Origin: CAYZPW01 sp964480475
Lineage (GTDB): Bacteria; B130-G9
Direction of reading: 5' to 3'
NCBI GenBank assembly: GCA_964480475.1
Contig: CAYZPW010000001.1
Location: 1-64,000, forward strand
Length of the DNA stretch: 64,000 nt
The stretch's first letter is position 1. Every line of letters starts with the position of its first letter. Under the pieces are notes generated by a model. That model had not been told where the DNA came from. It saw only the letters and a list, made by a program, of their open reading frames with translations, and did not search any database. Below are positions 16,278 to 24,649 of this stretch, piece after piece. The translations under genes were made by a program, and so were the position numbers.

Positions 16278-17335
16278 TTAGGGCAACGCCAAATACTCCC
16301 TGATTCCGCGCGCCGGGAACGCCCCCGGCACCTTGCCCAGCGCCGTGTCCTTTCGCAGTGCAGGGCCTAGCTGAGGTGTCCAGGGCAGGAACCTGAATCC
16401 CGACCGCGAGATCAGTCCCGCGGACTGGATAAGGGCCGCTTGGCGAATGGGAACGAGTTGACCGTCGTCCAGAACCGTGAGGCGAACCTCGTCAACCTGG
16501 CCGGCGAGAAGCCACTGCGGGTTCTGGTCGAACCGGACCGTTGCCTCAGTTCCCTCAAAACTGGCCGGAAACGTCAGCGTCCCGGAGGCGCCGCGCGCGG
16601 TGAACTCGACCCTCGCCGTGGCGCTGTGCAGCGGCGTGGCGGCAACTATGTCGGCCCGGTCGATCAATCCTGAATCGGCCCCAGGGGCAAGTCGCACTGG
16701 CTTCATTTGAGGCCCCGTATTGCTGAACCTCGCGCACCACGTCAGATTCTAGACCCAGATATGACTCCTGACGTGCGATAATGCGAGCCGCAAGCTCCGG
16801 CAGTTCCCGGGCCTTCTCGCCGTCATAGCCAAATGCCCGCACCGACATCCCTTCTGGTATGCTCTGATACTGGAAGCTACTCACCCACAGACGGAAAGGA
16901 AACGCATCGACCCGCGCGTCGTATTCCGCGCGCAGCGGCGCCCGGATGTTCCAAAGAAACGAGGCTTCGTCGATCAAGGCCTCATCCTTAAACACAATGA
17001 AGATCAGCGTGTTATCCGGCACATCGGGCTGAACCGCCACGATTGCCTTGGGAAGCCGTGCAGCCTCATCCGCCTCATCGACGAACGTCGCAAATAGCTT
17101 CAGGAATCCGGCGGCGTAGCTGCCTATTATCAACAGGGTCAATTGGCGCTCGAGGAGTCTCCGTAGGACGGAACGACGGAAACTACCGCCTGCGCCTCGA
17201 CGGGCTCTCGGAATGGTGGGCTGGGGACAATACAGCTGCCGCCACGGGGTCTCGCGCCAGGCCAGGGTCGAGTCCTGTGATGGCGCGCGAACGAGAACTC
17301 GGAGCCGCCTACTCACTCCTTGTGTCCGCGTAAAA
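16278..17335 (-). pseudogene. Frameshifted gene of unknown function
   Basis: Two adjoining minus-strand frames read as one protein. The upstream part, about 17160-16706, has a membrane helix (LTLLIIGSYAAGFLKLF) and then a soluble region (AVQPDVPDNTLIFIVFKDEA, FPFRLWVSSFQYQSIPEGM). After about 16706 this frame turns Arg/His-rich and meaningless, while the next frame continues with PGADSGLIDRADIVAAT and a beta-rich part ending at 16278. A single frameshift near 16700 is the simple explanation. Sequence upstream of 17160 does not look coding in this frame and a second shift near 17150 is likely. I do not recognise the family; the start could resemble the end of a polytopic glycosyltransferase. 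A sequencing error is possible. Confidence 0.5.
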
Positions 17336-17650
17336 TGGCGGGGGCGGGAACGCTGCCCGGAGGTTTTGTCCCCGCCCCGAAAACCACAAACCAAAAGGAG
17401 GGTAACACGCCGAGTGAATCTCCGGGGCCGGAAACCCACACGGTTTTATGAGGCTATCTACAATTGAAACAAAGGCGAGGGCCTCAAGGTTTCCCTGGTT
17501 TGGATGAGTTGGTGGTCTAGGCTCCGCGCACTGGCGTTTGCTTCAATCTGCATATTCGTCTTTGCGTACAAAGGGTTCTTTGATAGATTACATCCCAATA
17601 GGGCTTATTGAGGAGCTCCTAAACTGTCAACATCCAAGGGAGGTAACATC

Positions 17651-18139
17651 ATGGCGGAGGCAAACGAGAAACCGGCAGAAAAAAAGCATCCTGAAGACAC
17701 GCGGGCGCACGAGAAGGAAACAACGCAACAAAAGGCAGCCCAACAGGGGCCAGCCGAAACGCAAGCGCCTCAACAGCAGGCGCCCGCAAAGCAGCAAATG
17801 GACGAGAAGCAGGCGAGGGGCTGGGCAATGCTATCTCACCTCGGGGCTTTCGTCGGCGTTGTCATCCCGTTCGGCAACATCATCGCCCCGCTGGTCATTT
17901 GGCTGATCAAGAGGGAAGAGTCAGCTTTTGTGGAGGACCAAGCCAAAGAGTCTCTCAACTTCCAGATATCACTGTCTATCTACATGCTCGTCGCGGGGCT
18001 TCTGACGTTCGTTCTGATAGGTTTCGTTCTTGTGCCTATTGCTGGGATATTCGGCATTGTCGTTGTGATCATCGCTGCTGTTACTGCAAACAAGGGCGAG
18101 AGATACCGCTATCCGCTGTGCATGAGGTTCATCAGGTAG
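17651..18139 (+). CDS. DUF4870 membrane protein
   Basis: A 162-residue protein. The first 55 residues are Gln/Ala/Lys/Pro-rich and disordered. The DUF4870 domain follows: MLSHLGAF, then IIAPLVIWLIKREES, FVEDQAKESLNFQIS and two closing transmembrane helices, ending MRFIR. SD AAGGGAGGT lies seven bases before the ATG. DUF4870 proteins are small inner-membrane proteins without a settled function. It stands alone; the hairpin GGCCGG-TTT-CCGGCC at about 18236-18250 follows it but lacks a T run. Confidence 0.88.
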   Translation: MAEANEKPAEKKHPEDTRAHEKETTQQKAAQQGPAETQAPQQQAPAKQQMDEKQARGWAMLSHLGAFVGVVIPFGNIIAPLVIWLIKREESAFVEDQAKESLNFQISLSIYMLVAGLLTFVLIGFVLVPIAGIFGIVVVIIAAVTANKGERYRYPLCMRFIR

Positions 18140-18318
18140 CCGATCAGTTGAGCGACCCGATCGACCACCATCACGAATCTGCAGGTAGTTACTCCGTCGG
18201 CGCGGATGCGGGATAGGATGGACGCCTGGGAGCCGGGCCGGTTTCCGGCCGTTTGGGCGATTCTAGAACACTGATCAGAATTGAAGTGTAAAGCTTGCAG
18301 CAGAAACAAGGAGAGGAA

Positions 18319-19050
18319 ATGAACGAGACCAAACCGGACCAGGCAGACGTGCTTCAGCGGGTCAAATCCTTGCTTTCGGGAAGCGACTCATTCGAGGCGG
18401 CTAGATTCGTCAATGGGCTCGGCGAACCGCTAGATGTCGCCAAATGCTACGCCGGCCTTGTGGGTGATTTGTACTCCAAGGAGCGGTCGGTAGCAGACAT
18501 GATTACAATGGGCAGAGTAGGGCTTCAGTATTGCCTGACAAAGGCTGATGAGCTGGCGGATGAGGCCCCAGAGACAGCAGGGGCGCTCAAAGGCGTGGCG
18601 AAGGTGATCTCATTCAATCTGGCGGCAAACGCCTGGCCCGGCTGGGGCGCAGAGGGCTTTGCGGTCTCGCGGCACGATTCGGTCGCGGGGCTTGATGCCG
18701 CGAAGCTTAACCTACGAATGGTGAAAGAGCTGAACGAAGGGCCGGTTCCGCTCTCGGTTTCCCACTGGGCGATTGGCGCGCAGCACATGGCGCTGAGCGA
18801 TTATGACAAGGCGCTTGAGGCGTTTGCCTCGTCAAAGGAGATGGCGGCCGAGGGCGATAATGAAGGCGGCGAATGGCTGGCTCTCGGCTACATCGGGATC
18901 ACGAACATCCTGGCGGGCAGCAAGGACAAAGGCGAGCAGCAACTGGATGAGGCAATAGCGGGTCTTCAGAAGCTCGATACGGACGACGCCAAGTTCTTTA
19001 TTGACCAATTGAAGACTGCCCTTAAAGTTTTCTCAGCCCAGGCCGGGTAG
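18319..19050 (+). CDS. Cytoplasmic TPR-like protein of unknown function
   Basis: A 243-residue all-helical protein with no signal peptide. The ATG at 18319 is preceded by GGAGAGG; an in-frame ATG at 18295 has no such site. The C-terminal half reads like TPR repeats: VSHWAIGAQHMALSDYDKALEAFASSKEMAA and EWLALGYIGITNILAGSKDKGEQQLDEAIAG-type helix pairs. The N-terminal half is helical with no recognised motif. No neighbour hints at a pathway. Confidence 0.65.
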   Translation: MNETKPDQADVLQRVKSLLSGSDSFEAARFVNGLGEPLDVAKCYAGLVGDLYSKERSVADMITMGRVGLQYCLTKADELADEAPETAGALKGVAKVISFNLAANAWPGWGAEGFAVSRHDSVAGLDAAKLNLRMVKELNEGPVPLSVSHWAIGAQHMALSDYDKALEAFASSKEMAAEGDNEGGEWLALGYIGITNILAGSKDKGEQQLDEAIAGLQKLDTDDAKFFIDQLKTALKVFSAQAG

Positions 19051-19158
19051 CCCACGCCTCACGAGGGGCCGAGGGATCCAGTGGGCGGAGATGACATCTG
19101 GCAGAATATATCTGTGGTCGTTTGAAGGTCAGAATAGAACGTAAACGGAGGAGAAACG

Positions 19159-20349
19159 ATGAGCAAGACCATCAAGCTCTTGACGATCGCGTGCGTGCTG
19201 GTTTTCAGCATGTCGTGCGCGATCATCAACGAGCAGAACATCTACACCGACGGGCGCAACCTCACGAAGGTCTCGCAAAAGGAGAAGCAGGCCAAAGAGC
19301 GCGAGCGCAAGAACATGGACCCGTACGCCAAATGTGCGGGCAATTTCCTCGATTTCGACCTCAAGGAGCTCGAGAAGCAGGCGCGGGAGGCCTACGATGC
19401 AAAGAAGTATGAGGAGGCTGCGGTCCTTTACCTCAAGCTTCTGAGGCGCAATACCACTGACGGCGGGAACATCTACAACCTCGCCTGCTGCTACGGCCTG
19501 CTCGGCAAGCCGGAACTCGCCGCGAAGTTCCTTGAACGGGCTTACAAGGCTGGCTTCACCGACGTCGGGTGGATGAAGAACGACCCCGACTTCGAGAAGG
19601 TCAGGGGTAACGAGCAGTTCGACGCGACGATCGCCTGCCTCGAGGGCCAGGCTAAGAAGAAAGCCGAAGGCAAGGGCAAACCCATATACATCAGCGCCTC
19701 GTCCGAGTTCAGGTGCCGCCTCAAGTTCCCCGAGGGTTACGACGCAGAGAAGGCCTATCCGCTCCTCGTTGGTCTTCACGGCTACGGCAGCGACCCCGAG
19801 AGCTTCGTCGGCCTCTGGGAGCGCTTCGACAGCCCGCAGTTCATCTATGCCGTCCCGCAGGCGCCGTATCCCTATCTACGAGGCAACGAGCAGGGCTACA
19901 GCTGGAGCGCCCCCTTGCCGGACGAGGACCCCGCCAGCGAGCGCTCAAAGCTTCAGTCAGAGGAATACGTCGCGGAACTCGTCAAGCATCTCAAAGGCGA
20001 GTACAAAGTCGGCGACACTTACCTCTTTGGCTTCTCGCAGGGCTGTAGGATGACTTACACAACTGGCATCAAGAACCACGAGCTCTTCAAGGGCCTGATA
20101 TGCTTCGGTGGCTGGTTCTCAAAGGACTGGCTGGTGGAAAAGGCCGGCATCGACCTCAACGAGATGAACGACCTCAGGGTCTTCATCGCCCACGGCAGCA
20201 AAGACACACTCGTGAAGCTGGAGGAGGGCGAAAAGGCCAGGGACATTCTCAAGGAGCACGGCTACGACGTAACGTTCCACGAGTTCGACGGTGCGCACCG
20301 CGTCCCGAAAGAGGCGCTGCTCGAGGCGCAGAAGTGGATGGGTCAATAG
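19159..20349 (+). CDS. Lipoprotein with TPR and esterase domains
   Basis: A 396-residue protein. A signal peptide ends in the lipobox FSMSC (Cys20), so the mature protein is lipid-anchored. Residues about 65-145 form TPR-like helices (AREAYDAKKYEEAAVLYLKLL, YNLACCYGLLGKPELAAKFL). Residues about 170-396 are an alpha/beta hydrolase of the phospholipase/carboxylesterase type: LLVGLHGYG (oxyanion region), GFSQG (nucleophile Ser), HGSKDTLV (acid Asp) and DGAHRVP (catalytic His). All triad residues are intact. SD CGGAGGAG lies upstream. It may act on a periplasmic or envelope ester; the substrate cannot be deduced. Confidence 0.82.
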   Translation: MSKTIKLLTIACVLVFSMSCAIINEQNIYTDGRNLTKVSQKEKQAKERERKNMDPYAKCAGNFLDFDLKELEKQAREAYDAKKYEEAAVLYLKLLRRNTTDGGNIYNLACCYGLLGKPELAAKFLERAYKAGFTDVGWMKNDPDFEKVRGNEQFDATIACLEGQAKKKAEGKGKPIYISASSEFRCRLKFPEGYDAEKAYPLLVGLHGYGSDPESFVGLWERFDSPQFIYAVPQAPYPYLRGNEQGYSWSAPLPDEDPASERSKLQSEEYVAELVKHLKGEYKVGDTYLFGFSQGCRMTYTTGIKNHELFKGLICFGGWFSKDWLVEKAGIDLNEMNDLRVFIAHGSKDTLVKLEEGEKARDILKEHGYDVTFHEFDGAHRVPKEALLEAQKWMGQ

Positions 20350-20389
20350 GGGAGAAGAGGAAAAAGGGATAAAGGGACAAGGGGGATCT

Positions 20390-20887
20390 ATGGAATATCG
20401 ATATGATGCGCCGTGCGGGATTTACTGCGGGGCGTGCGAGACGCTGCACGCGTTCAGGGAGGGCCGCGTCGAGGAGCACGCCAAGCTGGCGCAGATGAAG
20501 CCGGAAGACGTTAAGTGCGCGGGCTGCAAGACCGACGTAAACGCGAGATACTGCATCGGCTGCCACTTCCGTGACTGCACCAAAGAGAAGGGCGTCGAGT
20601 TCTGCTTTGAGTGCGAGGACTTCCCGTGCGAGCAGCTGGTGGCCTTCCGAAACGACGAATGGCCTCACCACTCATCCGTCCTGAAGAACCTTGAGACGAT
20701 TCAGAAAAAGGGCCTCGACGCTTGGCTCGAAGAGCAGGCGAAGCGCTGGAGCTGTCCCGAATGTGGCGAGGGCTTCACCTGGTATAGGAAGACCTGCCGA
20801 AACTGCGGCGCCGAGCTCTACGATTGCCGAGCGGAAGCAGAAGACCTTAAGGAAGAGGGATCATTCGACAAGGGGAACCACGAATGA
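20390..20887 (+). CDS. DUF3795 cysteine-rich protein
   Basis: A 165-residue protein. The DUF3795 core carries the pattern CGIYCGAC, then CAGCK, CIGCHFRDC and FCFECEDFPCEQL, probably for metal or iron-sulfur binding. The C-terminal part adds a zinc ribbon (CPECGEGF, then CRNCGAELYDC). The ATG at 20390 follows AAGGGGGATC; the frame is open further upstream across a purine-rich repeat that should not be counted. The last residues (KGNHE) and stop are encoded by the start of a dispersed repeat. The function of DUF3795 is unknown. Confidence 0.85.
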   Translation: MEYRYDAPCGIYCGACETLHAFREGRVEEHAKLAQMKPEDVKCAGCKTDVNARYCIGCHFRDCTKEKGVEFCFECEDFPCEQLVAFRNDEWPHHSSVLKNLETIQKKGLDAWLEEQAKRWSCPECGEGFTWYRKTCRNCGAELYDCRAEAEDLKEEGSFDKGNHE

Positions 20888-21003
20888 ACACCAATAAACA
20901 CGAAGAAGGCCTGTTTCTGCCTTTGTGTCTTCGTGCCTTTGCTGTTGACTCTTACAGTCTCTGACTCTACCTCGGCATTCGTGTTCTTCGTAGTTCAGCT
21001 AAT
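20873..21003. repeat. Dispersed CACGAATGAACACGAA-type repeat, family B
   Basis: AACCACGAATGAACACCAAT at the left and an inverted CATTCGTGTTCTTCGTAGTTC at the right enclose GTGTCTTCGTGCCTTTG. The same kind of inverted pair lies at 24507-24640. The left arm overlaps the end of the DUF3795 gene. Confidence 0.6.
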
Positions 21004-21089
21004 CTCAGGAGCGTGAATGAGCAAGTGCAGAATAACAAAGCTCTCCTCAGGACACCCGATGCTTGTCGCGGCGACGGTGGCTGGGCGGC

Positions 21090-21269
21090 AGAACCTCGCC
21101 CTACAACTGCCCGTTCCACGAGCTCGACAACGTCGTCCTCTCTCCCCACCGCGCCGCCTCACCCTTCCGCGACCTGAAGCGCTGGGACGAGGTCATCGAG
21201 AACGTCTCCCGCTTTGCGAGCGGCGAGGACGAGTTCTTGAACACAGTGGATACCGAGGCGGGATATTGA
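21090..21269 (+). pseudogene. Remnant of a D-2-hydroxyacid dehydrogenase
   Basis: A short frame reads PFHELDNVVLSPHRAASPF, then RWDEVIENVSRFASGED and TVDTEAGY, which fits the C-terminal end of D-isomer-specific 2-hydroxyacid dehydrogenases, with the catalytic His in SPHRA. The Rossmann domain and the rest are absent upstream, where repeat family B lies instead. It looks like the tail of a deleted gene. Confidence 0.6.
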
Positions 21270-21406
21270 GCGACAAACCACCAAGCAGTGCGATAGGTTA
21301 AACAGGACGGTGCTTCTGAGCTCGCTCGCGTTCCGGTGACGGTGTTTTTTACGAGGCAGAAAGCCACAAAGCGTAAGCTCGCTACAGCGAATATCGGAAT
21401 ACAGAG

Positions 21407-22219
21407 ATGCTAGAACAGCTTAGAGAATTCGATCCTTTGACTCAGGCACTGCTTGCCGGAGTTCTAACGTGGTTCGTAACTGCTCTCGGGGCAGCCAGCG
21501 TATTCGCAGCAAGGACTGTCAGCCAGAAGCTTCTCGATGCTATGCTTGGATTCGCGGCCGGCGTGATGATTGCCGCGAGTTTTTGGTCGTTGTTGGTTCC
21601 CGCGATAGAAATGTCGCAGAATCATGCGATCGCGCGGTGGGTTCCAGCTGCGGTTGGTTTTCTTATAGGCACCGTTTTCTTGAGGCTGATAGACAGGATA
21701 CTGCCGCATCTGCACATCGGTTTTCCGATTGACGAAGCTGAAGGGATCAAGGTATCCTGGAGGCGCAGCACGTTGCTTGTCACCGCGATAACACTGCATA
21801 ACATACCTGAAGGTCTGGCGGTTGGGGTCGCGTTTGGTGCTGCGGCTGCTGGTCTTCCTTCAGCTACTTTGACTGCCGCCATTGCCCTGACTATAGGGAT
21901 AGCGATTCAGAACTTCCCGGAAGGATTGGCTGTATCTATGCCTTTAAGGCGCGACGGGATGTCACGCATGAAGAGTTTCTGGTATGGTCAGCTATCCGCA
22001 GTAGTTGAACCTCTCTCGGCGCTTGTCGGAGCAGGATTGGTTACATTGGCTCAGCCTCTTCTGCCGTATGCTCTCTCTTTTGCTGCGGGCGCGATGATAT
22101 TCGTTGTCGTAGAAGAGGTTATCCCGGAGTCACAACGCAGCGGCCACACCGATCTCGCTACCGCCGGAACCATTTTGGGATTTCTGGTGATGATGATCCT
22201 CGATGTGGGGCTTGGCTAA
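21407..22219 (+). CDS. ZIP family metal transporter
   Basis: A 270-residue inner-membrane protein with about eight transmembrane helices. The ZIP signatures are clear: GVMIAASFWSLLVPAIE in helix 2-3, HNIPEGLAVGVAFG in helix 4 (metal-binding His and Glu, near residue 130) and NFPEGLAVSMPLR in helix 5. The loop before helix 4 is short and has few His residues. ZIP proteins bring zinc or related divalent metals into the cytoplasm; this subgroup (GufA/ZupT-like) is broad in substrate. No strong SD is visible before the ATG. Confidence 0.92.
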   Translation: MLEQLREFDPLTQALLAGVLTWFVTALGAASVFAARTVSQKLLDAMLGFAAGVMIAASFWSLLVPAIEMSQNHAIARWVPAAVGFLIGTVFLRLIDRILPHLHIGFPIDEAEGIKVSWRRSTLLVTAITLHNIPEGLAVGVAFGAAAAGLPSATLTAAIALTIGIAIQNFPEGLAVSMPLRRDGMSRMKSFWYGQLSAVVEPLSALVGAGLVTLAQPLLPYALSFAAGAMIFVVVEEVIPESQRSGHTDLATAGTILGFLVMMILDVGLG

Positions 22220-22446
22220 TTCACGGCTCCTCGGAGAAACAGGTCCTTCGTGTCCGCCGCTGTTCCGCGTGGGCCTTTTGGCTGCGCCGGCTTCTTTCCA
22301 GCCGTCCGCGACAAGCCTACAAACCCACCTGCTCCGCAAGTTGGCGGGCGGAAACAGGCTGTCGAGATTGACGGAGCGTCTATGCCATCCGGCTCCAGCA
22401 GGGTGCGGGATTCTCCGCTGGCTGCTAATATACTACAGCTCAGGCG

Positions 22447-22485
22447 AAAAGGGTGTCTTGAGATATCGACCGGCACCCTTTCTGT
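22447..22485. terminator. Hairpin between convergent genes, possible terminator
   Basis: AAAAGGGTG (22447-22455) pairs with CACCCTTT (22474-22481) and is followed by TCTGTCT. It sits between the convergent ZIP and Dps-like genes. The loop is long and the T run is broken, so strength is doubtful. Confidence 0.35.
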
Positions 22486-22502
22486 CTAGACTTTGGCCAG
22501 AG

Positions 22503-23054
22503 CTACCTAAGAAACTTCGACACAAACGGTGAAGTCTCTCCACGCCGCAAAAAGTGCCCGGACGGGCCCTCTCCCAAAAACTCGGAAAACCATGACTCAT
22601 GCTCGATTTCCTCGTTCAGGATCGCCAGAGCCAAGTCGTAAGTTCTATGGTCCTTGCCGGCCGTCATGTTGCAGATCTCGGTATATCCATAGACAGCGCA
22701 TCTTTCGGCGCCAACCAGAACTCTTAGAACCTCCTTGGCGTCGTTCGGATTCTTAGGAAGATTGGCTGGCGGACATGCTGATAGATCGTGAAACTCCTTC
22801 ATATCGTCCGGTAATCTTCCTCCCAGCTCGTATATGCGCGGCACCAGTGCCTCGAAGTGATTGCGGTCTTCTATCCGAGCGGTTTCGGCGATTTCTTTTA
22901 TGCCTTCGCCTTCTAATCCAATCAAATTGGCCCGCAAGATGGTGTAGTAATAGTAGGTGGTAAGCTCAGCCGCCGCATTTTTGATCAGGAGCTTCAGCAG
23001 CTTGTCCAGATCAACCCCTGATTTCCTCACAACTTCGATCGCCACTTTGGCCAT
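22503..23054 (-). CDS. Dps-like ferritin (DPSL family)
   Basis: A 183-residue four-helix ferritin-like protein. Metal ligands follow the expected order: Glu30 in AAAELTTYYYYT, Glu62 and His66 in ARIEDRNHFEAL, Glu117 in VGAERCAVYGY, and the pair Glu149-His152 in NEEIEHESWF. This resembles the Dps-like class known from archaea and some anaerobic bacteria, which oxidises and stores iron with peroxide and protects DNA. Cysteines at 93, 119 and 128 may matter for that class. The ATG at 23054 follows AAGAGGAGAGAG, which fixes the start. It is convergent with the ZIP transporter, so metal handling may be the shared theme. Confidence 0.85.
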   Translation of the reverse strand: MAKVAIEVVRKSGVDLDKLLKLLIKNAAAELTTYYYYTILRANLIGLEGEGIKEIAETARIEDRNHFEALVPRIYELGGRLPDDMKEFHDLSACPPANLPKNPNDAKEVLRVLVGAERCAVYGYTEICNMTAGKDHRTYDLALAILNEEIEHESWFSEFLGEGPSGHFLRRGETSPFVSKFLR

Positions 23055-23233
23055 GATCTCTCTCCTCTTGTTTCTATAAAGGGTTGGTAAAAGCACAACA
23101 CAGTTATTATATTACAACAGGTCAGGGCACGGGAGTCCTCCAAATATCGACCGATGCTCATTCTGGCTAAAACAGCAGACGATCGTTGAACCTAACACGA
23201 TGTAGAGGCTAAAGCGAGTATCAGGGCCAACAT

Positions 23234-23641
23234 ATGACCGAATCGCCGGAAGCCAAGCTCCTCTCCTATGGTCTCCTTTCCCCCGGGTATGAGGCGATCT
23301 ACACGGGTCGGAAGGCGGGGGCGAGCGCTGAGGACACGCAAGGGCCGTGCGTTATCACCTCGGATGAGGATGGCAACGAGATCAAGAAGTGGTCGCTCTG
23401 GACTTGGACAGGCGTGCTTGAGGAGAAGGACTGGGACGACGACATCAAACTCATTAACCGGATGCAGGAGCAGCTGGGGCCGTTGAGCGACGAGGCGCGG
23501 AAGATCCGCGCCCACATTGCGAGCCTGGCGGTATGCGACAACGGCTTCCCGGTCACAGTTGACGAGCTGCTGGATGCCATCGGCAGTGGCGAGCTGAGGG
23601 AGCCCACATTCCACAACGGCTGCTTCATGCCAAGCCCCTAG
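23234..23641 (+). CDS. Conserved-looking protein of unknown function
   Basis: A 135-residue soluble protein with no signal peptide or membrane segment. Visible features are a Trp-rich stretch (KKWSLWTWTGVLEEKDWDDD), a helix (INRMQEQLGPLSDEARKIRAHI) and a C-terminus ending NGCFMPSP. I do not recognise the family. It ends 39 bases before another unknown gene on the same strand and the two probably form an operon. Codon pattern and GC match the neighbours. Confidence 0.55.
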   Translation: MTESPEAKLLSYGLLSPGYEAIYTGRKAGASAEDTQGPCVITSDEDGNEIKKWSLWTWTGVLEEKDWDDDIKLINRMQEQLGPLSDEARKIRAHIASLAVCDNGFPVTVDELLDAIGSGELREPTFHNGCFMPSP

Positions 23642-23680
23642 TGTGAGGAGAAGACCACTCAGCCGCACCAGGAGATGGCA

Positions 23681-24538
23681 ATGCAGGTCATCGAGGAGGT
23701 GCTGAATGGCTATCTCGTGGGCGAATCGGCGGAGGCCCTCGTTGAGAGGCATCCCCACGCGAAGAGGTTCATTAAACGGACCTACGAGTGGCTCGGGCCG
23801 GTCGAGGAGCTAACCGACGTCAAGCGGCTGATGCTTGGCCGCGTTCTTCTGCCATTTGATTTCCTCACAAAGCGGACCGAGGACCACGAGGCGATCTACA
23901 GGGACTGCTTCGAGCCAGGCGGACGAGGCGAGGCGCTTGACGAGAAGATCGCGGCCGCTGCGGGCCTGCCGAAGTTTTACTCACCTATTTCCAATTACAG
24001 GGAATACGTGGAGACCCGGGACGGCATGAAAGACCCCAAGAAGAAAGAGCTCTATAGAGTGCTCGGGATGCTCTCCCACGGGCTGCATGGGCTCTCCGAT
24101 TGCCATCATGCCTGTTTCCGATGGATAGAGAATTGGATTCTGAGCATCGGCGCGGGCGAGATGGAGACTGCAACGCACGCCAAGGGGACGGAGAAGGAGC
24201 GCCTCGGCAGGCTGCTCTTCGGTTACGTCCTCGCGCTGGACAGGTGGCTTCAGGACGTGTCGATGCACTTCCTGCTGCTCGACCTGAGCCACGTTGACCT
24301 GGGCTTCGATCCCAAGAACGAGATACTCCAGGTCTATGCCCATCTCGGCGAGGAGCGGACGCCCGTCAGGGAATGGCTCGCTGCGTCCCTTTGGAAGAAT
24401 CTGAGCCTGATGCCGGTCGGGCCAGGGCGGTTCCTGCACAAGGAACTGCTAGAGCGGTCCAAGCAGGCGGGGACATCTCTCCGCGGGTGGATCGATCACA
24501 AGAGGAAACCACGAATGAACACGAATGGGCACGACTAG
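23681..24538 (+). CDS. Helical protein of unknown function
   Basis: A 285-residue helical protein. The ATG at 23681 has AGGAG at proper spacing; an ATG six bases earlier abuts that site and is less likely. A His/Cys cluster (MLSHGLHGLSDCHHACFRW, about 132-150) and a later HFLLLDLSHVDLGFD could bind metal; this is only a suggestion. The last residues (KPRMNTNGHD) and the stop are encoded by dispersed repeat B, so the original C-terminus was probably replaced. It pairs with the unknown gene at 23234. Confidence 0.6.
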   Translation: MQVIEEVLNGYLVGESAEALVERHPHAKRFIKRTYEWLGPVEELTDVKRLMLGRVLLPFDFLTKRTEDHEAIYRDCFEPGGRGEALDEKIAAAAGLPKFYSPISNYREYVETRDGMKDPKKKELYRVLGMLSHGLHGLSDCHHACFRWIENWILSIGAGEMETATHAKGTEKERLGRLLFGYVLALDRWLQDVSMHFLLLDLSHVDLGFDPKNEILQVYAHLGEERTPVREWLAASLWKNLSLMPVGPGRFLHKELLERSKQAGTSLRGWIDHKRKPRMNTNGHD

Positions 24539-24640
24539 TGCCCCTTTTCCCTCTCTCGTCTCTGTGTCTCTGTGGTTGATCCACATCATCCTTGAGCTTC
24601 CCTCATTTTTCGTGTTCATTCGTGTTCATTCGTGGTTGAA
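24507..24640. repeat. Dispersed repeat family B with inverted arms
   Basis: AACCACGAATGAACACGAAT at the left faces TTCATTCGTGTTCATTCGTGG at the right, with CGTCTCTGTGTCTCTGTGGTT between. The left arm supplies the end of the gene at 23681 and the right arm lies just before the glycosyltransferase start. This type of simple dispersed sequence recurs at 20873. Confidence 0.7.
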
Positions 24641-24649
24641 TCAGCTCTT

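Noticed and set aside
17043..17467. Plus-strand open frames opposite the broken gene
   Set aside because: They are Arg/Ser-rich and without a start signal; the minus strand has the protein-like sequence.
24632..24649. Upstream GTG start of the GT4 glycosyltransferase
   Set aside because: It lies inside dispersed repeat B, so the extra residues are unlikely to be part of the protein.
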